Shown: in pieces, positions 52,722 to 57,270 of the stretch
Position numbering within the stretch: the stretch's first letter is position 1
Layout: each line of letters begins with the position of its first letter
NCBI GenBank assembly: GCA_029259335.1
Contig: JAPDIY010000050.1
Span: 1 to 57,270 of the forward strand
Direction of reading: 5' to 3'
DNA length: 57,270 nucleotides
Source of the DNA: Archaeoglobi archaeon
Lineage (GTDB): Archaea; Halobacteriota; Archaeoglobi; Archaeoglobales; Archaeoglobaceae
Translations under genes and position numbers: made by a program
Notes under the pieces: model-generated
The model's database searches: none
What the model saw: only the letters and a program-made list of their open reading frames with translations
What the model was told of the DNA's origin: nothing

Positions 52722-53861
52722 TCAAACGAGTCTTTCAATTAAGGGCAAAAGAGGAGAGATGAGTCTGATTTTCCGCGGAATTCTGCACCTTAAAATTTTC
52801 CCCATATCAGCATTACTCGCCAGACTCAGAATTCTAGTTATCTTCTCATCACTGCTCGAAAACCTGTCCCAGAGCCTCTTCAGATAGTAGGCGTTCATCA
52901 GTGGCTGGTAGAGGTACTTTTTCCACAGCCTGTCGTACTCCTCCAGTCCATTTTCACCGTCAAAGTAGCCGTTTATCACCCTCGCAGCAGCATCGCCAGC
53001 AACCATTGATGGTGGTATCCCACCCCCAACGTGGCTGATCACCATGCTTGCAGAATCCCCTGCAAAGAGCACATTGCCGTAAACTGCCCTGTCAAAGGGT
53101 AGGTCGATAGGTACAACAGCTCCAATGCTGCTCACGACCTCAGCTTTTTTCAGAAATGGCGAGGAGTAAGGATACTCCCTGACGAACCTGTCGAGGGCTT
53201 TTACGATCGTATCTCTTTTGTCCGCATATCTGGGTCTGAATCCAATTCCGACGTTGGCAACACCGTTCCCCTTGGGGATTATCCACGCGTAGGCTCCAGG
53301 GGATATTTTTCGGCCGATGTACATGTAAACAACATCCTCATCGCACTCAACGCCTCTCATGACGTACTGTTTTGCCGGTGAAAGCTCCTTTTTCGGCAGA
53401 TTCAGAGTTCTGGCTATCCTTGAGTTCGGGCCATCAGAGGCTACGATGACCTCCGCATTAACCTCTCCACTCTCTGTGAGTAGTTTGTTCCCGCTCAACC
53501 CCTTGATTCTTGTTTTCAGCATCAACTCATGGCCAGACTCTTCGGCGATGGTCTGAATCATTCTGTCCCTGTTTACGACATGGAACTCAAAGTCTACCTC
53601 GAAAGTCTTCCCGTCTGGCAGGACGAAATGAACTTCCTTCGTCCTGTTGCTCTCAAATCTTTTCGGGATGTCAAAAAGGGAGTAATCGTCAAGAGTTGGG
53701 AGAAGAACTTTCATCTCCTTCTTTGTGGGTATGATTTCTCCACATTCTACCGGATATCCCAGCTTTTCCCTCTTGTCAATCCCCACAACTTCGAGGGATT
53801 TGCTTAACTGCCTGAGAGTAAAAGCTCCGGCAATACCAACGCCTGCTACGGCAACGTCCAT
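52722..53861 (-). CDS. Geranylgeranyl reductase-family FAD-dependent oxidoreductase
   Basis: This 379-residue protein has an FAD-binding DVAVAGVGIAGAFTLRQLSK, GYPVECGEIIP, SDGPNSRIAR and a second nucleotide motif, LFAGDSASMVISHVGGGIPPSMVAGDAA. The sequence matches geranylgeranyl reductases, which saturate archaeal isoprenoid lipid chains. The family is large and includes other flavin enzymes, so membrane lipid or quinone saturation is likely but not certain. A 108 bp gap separates it from purA. Confidence 0.85.
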   Translation of the reverse strand: MDVAVAGVGIAGAFTLRQLSKSLEVVGIDKREKLGYPVECGEIIPTKKEMKVLLPTLDDYSLFDIPKRFESNRTKEVHFVLPDGKTFEVDFEFHVVNRDRMIQTIAEESGHELMLKTRIKGLSGNKLLTESGEVNAEVIVASDGPNSRIARTLNLPKKELSPAKQYVMRGVECDEDVVYMYIGRKISPGAYAWIIPKGNGVANVGIGFRPRYADKRDTIVKALDRFVREYPYSSPFLKKAEVVSSIGAVVPIDLPFDRAVYGNVLFAGDSASMVISHVGGGIPPSMVAGDAAARVINGYFDGENGLEEYDRLWKKYLYQPLMNAYYLKRLWDRFSSSDEKITRILSLASNADMGKILRCRIPRKIRLISPLLPLIERLV

Positions 53862-53910
53862 GAGCCAAAGTGGGCATCAACTTTTTAAAGTTTTCATATG
53901 AATGCTGATC

Positions 53911-54201
53911 ATGGATGCAGAAATTTTGTCGTATGCAGTTAGGATCCTTGATTCTTTTGAATCTTTGAGAAAATTGCTCGCCGAGAGGGCGGAATGTCAT
54001 GAAAATGAAATTGTTGTTTACGATGACCCCCTGAAGATTATTATAAAAAGAGACAGAATCGATTTTTACTTTGATGACGTTTATCATGGCTCTGCTGGAA
54101 GAAGCTATGTTAAGCTGAGTGATGAAATTAGAGAGGAAGCAAGGCTCTGGCTTCAGGGCTTGGCGATGCTGAAGTTCAAAAGATTTAGTGTGAGGAGGTA
54201 G
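53911..54201 (+). CDS. Hypothetical protein next to radical SAM gene
   Basis: A TTTTTAAAG box lies 25 bp before ATG 53911, so I prefer this start (96 residues) over ATG 53902. The protein is mixed alpha/beta, with AVRILDSFESLRKLLAERAE, a beta-rich IVVYDDPLKIIIKRDRIDFYF in parts, and a basic C-terminus (KFKRFSVRR). I do not recognise the family. The stop is 1 bp before the radical SAM start, so both are probably made together. Confidence 0.6.
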   Translation: MDAEILSYAVRILDSFESLRKLLAERAECHENEIVVYDDPLKIIIKRDRIDFYFDDVYHGSAGRSYVKLSDEIREEARLWLQGLAMLKFKRFSVRR

Positions 54202-54202
54202 C

Positions 54203-55120
54203 ATGTACGACTTCCCACCCTTCCGCCCGCCGAGTGAGGCTGGGAGCTATTTGATAAGGGCTGTTAGAGGTTGCAACTGGAATAAGTGCGCTTTTTGTGC
54301 GATGTACAAAGGAATGAAGTTCGAGATCAGGAAAAAAGAGGACGTTCTGAGGGATATAGACAACATCCCCAGATATTTTCCGCCATCGAGGACGGCATTC
54401 ATAGGAGACTCCAATCCCCTCATTCATCCGAACATAGTTGAGATAGTCAGATATTTGAGGGAAAAGAGAAGAGAAGTAGAAAGAGTTACAGCCTATGCAA
54501 GAATCAAGACGATAGCAAAGATGCCAGAGAAGAGGCTTGAGGCATTGAGTGAAGCGGGATTGACAAGGCTGCACATGGGTCTTGAGAGCGGAGATAAAGA
54601 TGTGCTTGAGCTTGTAAATAAAGGGATAAAGCCTGAAGATGCTGTTGAAGCAGGTAGAAAGGCGACAAAGTACTTTGAAGTTACGTACTACGTTATGACG
54701 GGTCTTGGCGGGAAAGAGAGAAGCGAAAGACATGCAAGGAACACTGCAGAGGTGATAAACGAGGCAAAACCCACATTCGTGAGGATTCGCAACTTCACGG
54801 TTATAGAGGGGACGCCGATAGAGGAGATGATAGGAAAGGAGATAACTTTGCTCAACGCAAGGGAACAGCTTGAGGAGCTGAGGATGCTGATTGAGGGAAT
54901 AGAAATCAAGACGTATTTCACTTGCGACCACGTTTCCAACTATCTCTTTACGAGAAGCGGCCCAATCTTTTTTGGCGTGCATGGAATGCTGCCGGATAGT
55001 AAGGAGAGCATGCTTGAGCAGATTGATGACACAATCAGGACAGTGGAGGTGCTGGAAAAGAGCGGAGAGAGGGTTTTGACGAGCAATGACATGTACAAGA
55101 TGGGATTAATTGGGCTGTGA
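54203..55120 (+). CDS. Radical SAM protein with CX4CX2C cluster motif
   Basis: This 305-residue protein has CNWNKCAFC near residues 24-32. It has four residues between the first two cysteines instead of the usual three, a spacing that known subgroups with GCxWxxCxFC also show. MGLESGDKDVL and VMTGLGG follow, as in Elp3/YgiQ/HemN-like radical SAM proteins. No TRAM, SPASM or B12 domain is seen. The substrate is unknown. It is preceded 1 bp upstream by a small hypothetical gene, a possible partner or precursor. Confidence 0.82.
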   Translation: MYDFPPFRPPSEAGSYLIRAVRGCNWNKCAFCAMYKGMKFEIRKKEDVLRDIDNIPRYFPPSRTAFIGDSNPLIHPNIVEIVRYLREKRREVERVTAYARIKTIAKMPEKRLEALSEAGLTRLHMGLESGDKDVLELVNKGIKPEDAVEAGRKATKYFEVTYYVMTGLGGKERSERHARNTAEVINEAKPTFVRIRNFTVIEGTPIEEMIGKEITLLNAREQLEELRMLIEGIEIKTYFTCDHVSNYLFTRSGPIFFGVHGMLPDSKESMLEQIDDTIRTVEVLEKSGERVLTSNDMYKMGLIGL

Positions 55121-55183
55121 CAAAGTCTGAAAGAGGAAAGAAAGACAAGACAATTTTAAAAATCGCCATGAAATTCAGAGCAT

Positions 55184-56155
55184 ATGGATGTCGCTGAAAA
55201 GCTAAAGCTCGTCATGAGGAACGCAGAAGAAGTTGTGACTGAAGAGGAGCTAAGACAACTCCTCGAAACCCACGAAAGGCCAACTGCTTATGTCGGTTAT
55301 GAGCCGAGCGGTGAGATTCATCTTGGACACATGATGACAGTACAGAAACTCATGGACCTGCAGGAGGTCGGTTTTAGGGTTATAGTTCTTCTTGCCGACA
55401 TTCACGCTTATCTAAACGAGAAGGGCAGTTTTGAGGAGATTGCAGAGATTGCTGATTACAACAGAAGAGTTTTCATAGCCCTCGGACTCGATGAAACAAA
55501 AGCGGACTTTGTGCTCGGCAGCGATTACCAGCTTGATAGAGACTACGTTCTCGACGTTCTGAAGCTTGCGAGAATCACAACCCTCAACAGAGCCAGAAGG
55601 AGCATGGATGAGGTCAGCAGGAGAAAGGAAGATCCCATGGTCTCCCAGATGATATACCCCCTAATGCAAGCTCTCGACATAGCTCATCTAGGAGTTGATC
55701 TGGCGGTTGGCGGTATAGATCAAAGGAAGATACACATGCTCGCAAGGGAAAACCTGCCGAGGCTCGGCTACAAATCGCCAATTTGCCTCCACACCCCTAT
55801 TCTCGTTGGATTGGATGGCGAGAAAATGAGCAGCTCGAGGGGCAACTACATATCTGTCAGGGATGCTCCAGATGTTGTGGAGAAGAAGATCAGGAAGGCT
55901 TACTGTCCCGCAGGTGTTGTTGAAGACAATCCCATACTGGATATTGCGAGATATCACATCTTTCCGAGATTTGGGGAGATGAAGATTGAAAGGGATGCCA
56001 AGTTCGGAGGAGATGTTGAATACGAGAGCTTTGAAAGTCTGGCAGAAGACTTCAAATCAGGCTCGCTACATCCACTTGACCTAAAAATTGCCGTGGCAAA
56101 ATATTTAAACAAGCTTCTCGAAGATGCAAGAAAAAGATTAGAGGTGTCTGTCTGA
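55184..56155 (+). CDS. tyrS: Tyrosyl-tRNA synthetase
   Basis: This 323-residue protein has the class I HIGH motif as HLGH (46-49, [12 protein letters not shown]) and KMSSS in [11 protein letters not shown]. It also has YVGYEPSG and [22 protein letters not shown], which fit archaeal/eukaryotic TyrRS. The length is usual for archaea, without a bacterial S4 tail. A CAATTTTAAAAATCG box lies about 26 bp upstream. Its stop overlaps the likely CTG start of aIF1A. Confidence 0.94.
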   Translation: MDVAEKLKLVMRNAEEVVTEEELRQLLETHERPTAYVGYEPSGEIHLGHMMTVQKLMDLQEVGFRVIVLLADIHAYLNEKGSFEEIAEIADYNRRVFIALGLDETKADFVLGSDYQLDRDYVLDVLKLARITTLNRARRSMDEVSRRKEDPMVSQMIYPLMQALDIAHLGVDLAVGGIDQRKIHMLARENLPRLGYKSPICLHTPILVGLDGEKMSSSRGNYISVRDAPDVVEKKIRKAYCPAGVVEDNPILDIARYHIFPRFGEMKIERDAKFGGDVEYESFESLAEDFKSGSLHPLDLKIAVAKYLNKLLEDARKRLEVSV

Positions 56156-56445
56156 GTGATGAAGAGGATGTAATTAGGGTTAGGCTTCCGGACAGGAATA
56201 AGGGAGAGATGTTCGGGATAGTGACGTCTATGCTGGGAGCTGGGCATATAAGGGTCAGATGCGAGGATGGTGTAGAGAGACTGGCAAGGATTCCGGGAAA
56301 GATGAGGAAGAGAATATGGATCAGGGAAGGGGATGTGGTGATAGTCGTTCCCTGGTCGTTCCAGAAGGATAGAGGAGACATAGTCTGGAGGTACACAAAC
56401 CCGCAGGTTGAGTGGCTTGAGAGAAAAGGATATCTGAAGTTCTGA
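56152..56445 (+). CDS. eif1A: Translation initiation factor 1A with apparent CTG start
   Basis: Reading in frame from CTG at 56152 gives [20 protein letters not shown], then [40 protein letters not shown] and [15 protein letters not shown]. This is the OB-fold of aIF1A. No ATG, GTG or TTG lies in frame before the ATG at 56209, which would remove the first strand [14 protein letters not shown] at 56141-56146 sits 5 bases before the CTG, so CTG is the best start (97 residues). aIF1A promotes scanning or subunit joining in initiation. It overlaps tyrS by 4 bp. Confidence 0.87.
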   Translation: MSDEEDVIRVRLPDRNKGEMFGIVTSMLGAGHIRVRCEDGVERLARIPGKMRKRIWIREGDVVIVVPWSFQKDRGDIVWRYTNPQVEWLERKGYLKF

Positions 56446-56446
56446 A

Positions 56447-57270
56447 ATGGAGATTATTGATCTTCTGAAAGAGGCGGAGAGCAGGAAGGCTCTTGCTTTC
56501 GGAATCGGTGGCGGAGGAGATATAGTAAGCACGATACCCATTGCGGGGTTTTTGAGACATTTTGGGTTTGAAGTCTACCACGGTAGCATAATCTGGGACA
56601 GAATAGTTGTTGATCCCAAACCCGGTCCGAGAAGTCTGGCAGAGCTTGAAGGTGTTGAGATTATCAACGAGACTGTTGGGATTGCAGATGGGAGAACAAG
56701 GACTGCTGACGGCATTACACCAAACATAGCGAAGGCTGCAATACATTTCGGGAAGGTTGTGGCGCTTGATATAACAAGAGGTGCAGGGAAGCTTGCAGAG
56801 GGAATAAGGGATTTTGCAGAGAAAAACGACATCTCGATTATAGTCGGTGTTGATGCTGGTGGGGATGCCATCTCGGTGGGCTTTGAGTCGGGAGTCAGGA
56901 GTCCTCTTGCCGATGCTTTATGTGTTGCAGCGTTAAAGCAGGTTGATGGAATAGTTGCAGTTGCGGGCTTCGGCAGCGATGGAGAGCTGAGGGTGGAAGA
57001 GCTTTTGCTGAACATTTCGCAGATTTTAGCCAATGGGGGCTTTCTCGGATGCTCATCCATGAGCAGGAAGGATTACCTGCTGATGAAGGAAGTTGTTAAA
57101 GATGTTACAACGGAGGCGAGTCTGATACCCGTTCTGGCTTACGAAGGTGAGATAGGATTGAAAAAGCTCAGAAAGGGTAGAACTGCTTTAATTACTCCCC
57201 TCTCAACCTTGATTTTCTATTTCAAAGCGAAGAGTGTTTTTGAAATTAATGAGGCTGCAAAAATTGTTGA
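56447..57270 (+). CDS. DUF1152-family protein (3' end outside the window)
   Basis: The ATG at 56447 lies 1 bp after the aIF1A stop, and the frame stays open to the window edge (274 codons). The sequence EIIDLLKEAESRKALAFGIGGGGDIVSTIPI and then VVDPKPGPRS, GVDAGGDA and ILANGGFLGCSS match DUF1152, a family of unknown function found in archaea. The glycine-rich GIGGGGD loop looks like a nucleotide or phosphate-binding site. It is probably co-transcribed with tyrS and aIF1A. Confidence 0.85.
   Translation, partial: MEIIDLLKEAESRKALAFGIGGGGDIVSTIPIAGFLRHFGFEVYHGSIIWDRIVVDPKPGPRSLAELEGVEIINETVGIADGRTRTADGITPNIAKAAIHFGKVVALDITRGAGKLAEGIRDFAEKNDISIIVGVDAGGDAISVGFESGVRSPLADALCVAALKQVDGIVAVAGFGSDGELRVEELLLNISQILANGGFLGCSSMSRKDYLLMKEVVKDVTTEASLIPVLAYEGEIGLKKLRKGRTALITPLSTLIFYFKAKSVFEINEAAKIV

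Noticed and set aside
1-57270. tRNA genes, CRISPR arrays, insertion sequences and inteins
   Set aside because: No cloverleaf, regular spaced repeats, transposase or insertion within the ATP synthase P-loop was found by eye.

Overview
The window reads as chromosome of a hyperthermophilic or thermophilic euryarchaeon of the Archaeoglobales type. The signs are a form III (archaeal) RuBisCO, a nine-gene A-type ATP synthase operon, archaeal information-processing genes (TmcA, Pus10, KEOPS Pcc1, prefoldin beta, aIF1A, TyrRS), a geranylgeranyl-reductase-family flavoprotein, a 4-hydroxybutyrate CoA-transferase-like enzyme and a short archaeal PurA. Many genes have a TATA-like box about 24-28 bp before the start codon and no Shine-Dalgarno sequence, which suggests leaderless transcripts. 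Others, inside operons, have GAGGTG-type ribosome binding sites. The species cannot be fixed from the sequence alone. Coding density is very high: no gene-free stretch exceeds about 215 bp. I saw no tRNA, rRNA, CRISPR array, insertion sequence or prophage.

Layout. 1-2984 (minus): amino-sugar nucleotide cluster with two tandem GlmU-like paralogs and the start of glmS. 3083-8673 (plus): a membrane cluster with a DUF4389-like protein, two YeiH/UPF0324-type transporters flanking a membrane-bound PAS-DUF835-winged-helix regulator, and two small proteins. 8674-16323: a radical SAM protein, RuBisCO, a sphingosine-phosphate-lyase-like PLP enzyme coupled to an MFS transporter, an ASCH protein and tmcA. 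16386-24426 (minus): a corrinoid uptake and salvage region with btuC, btuD, cbiZ, two large secreted proteins and btuF. 24464-30457: MFS transporter, CoA-transferase, pgk, argJ and an Lrp regulator. 30537-35314: Lhr-type helicase, APS kinase coupled to an alkaline-phosphatase-superfamily enzyme, and a small basic/acidic RHH-like protein. 35389-41271: Pcc1, prefoldin beta, Pus10, DUF362 ferredoxin, a P-loop protein, a metallophosphoesterase and purD. 41445-49777: A1A0 ATP synthase (H-I-K-E-C-F-A-B-D). 49876-57270: acyl-CoA ligase, purA, FAD reductase, small protein, radical SAM protein, tyrS, aIF1A and a DUF1152 protein cut by the window edge.

The most interesting region is the corrinoid cluster. 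Both secreted proteins carry a DUF4430-like domain, the family of the C-terminal domain of animal transcobalamin and intrinsic factor. One also has QxxDGGF repeats of an alpha/alpha toroid, the fold type of the other transcobalamin domain, plus a PKD domain, a Thr-rich stalk and a PGF-CTERM-like tail. With BtuF-BtuC-BtuD and the salvage amidohydrolase CbiZ they would make a surface corrinoid-capture, import and remodelling system. The toroid gene appears split by a one-base frameshift just before its DUF4430 domain. Other points worth checking are an apparent CTG start for aIF1A, the transporter pair around a one-component membrane regulator, and the CysC/AP-superfamily/RHH unit.
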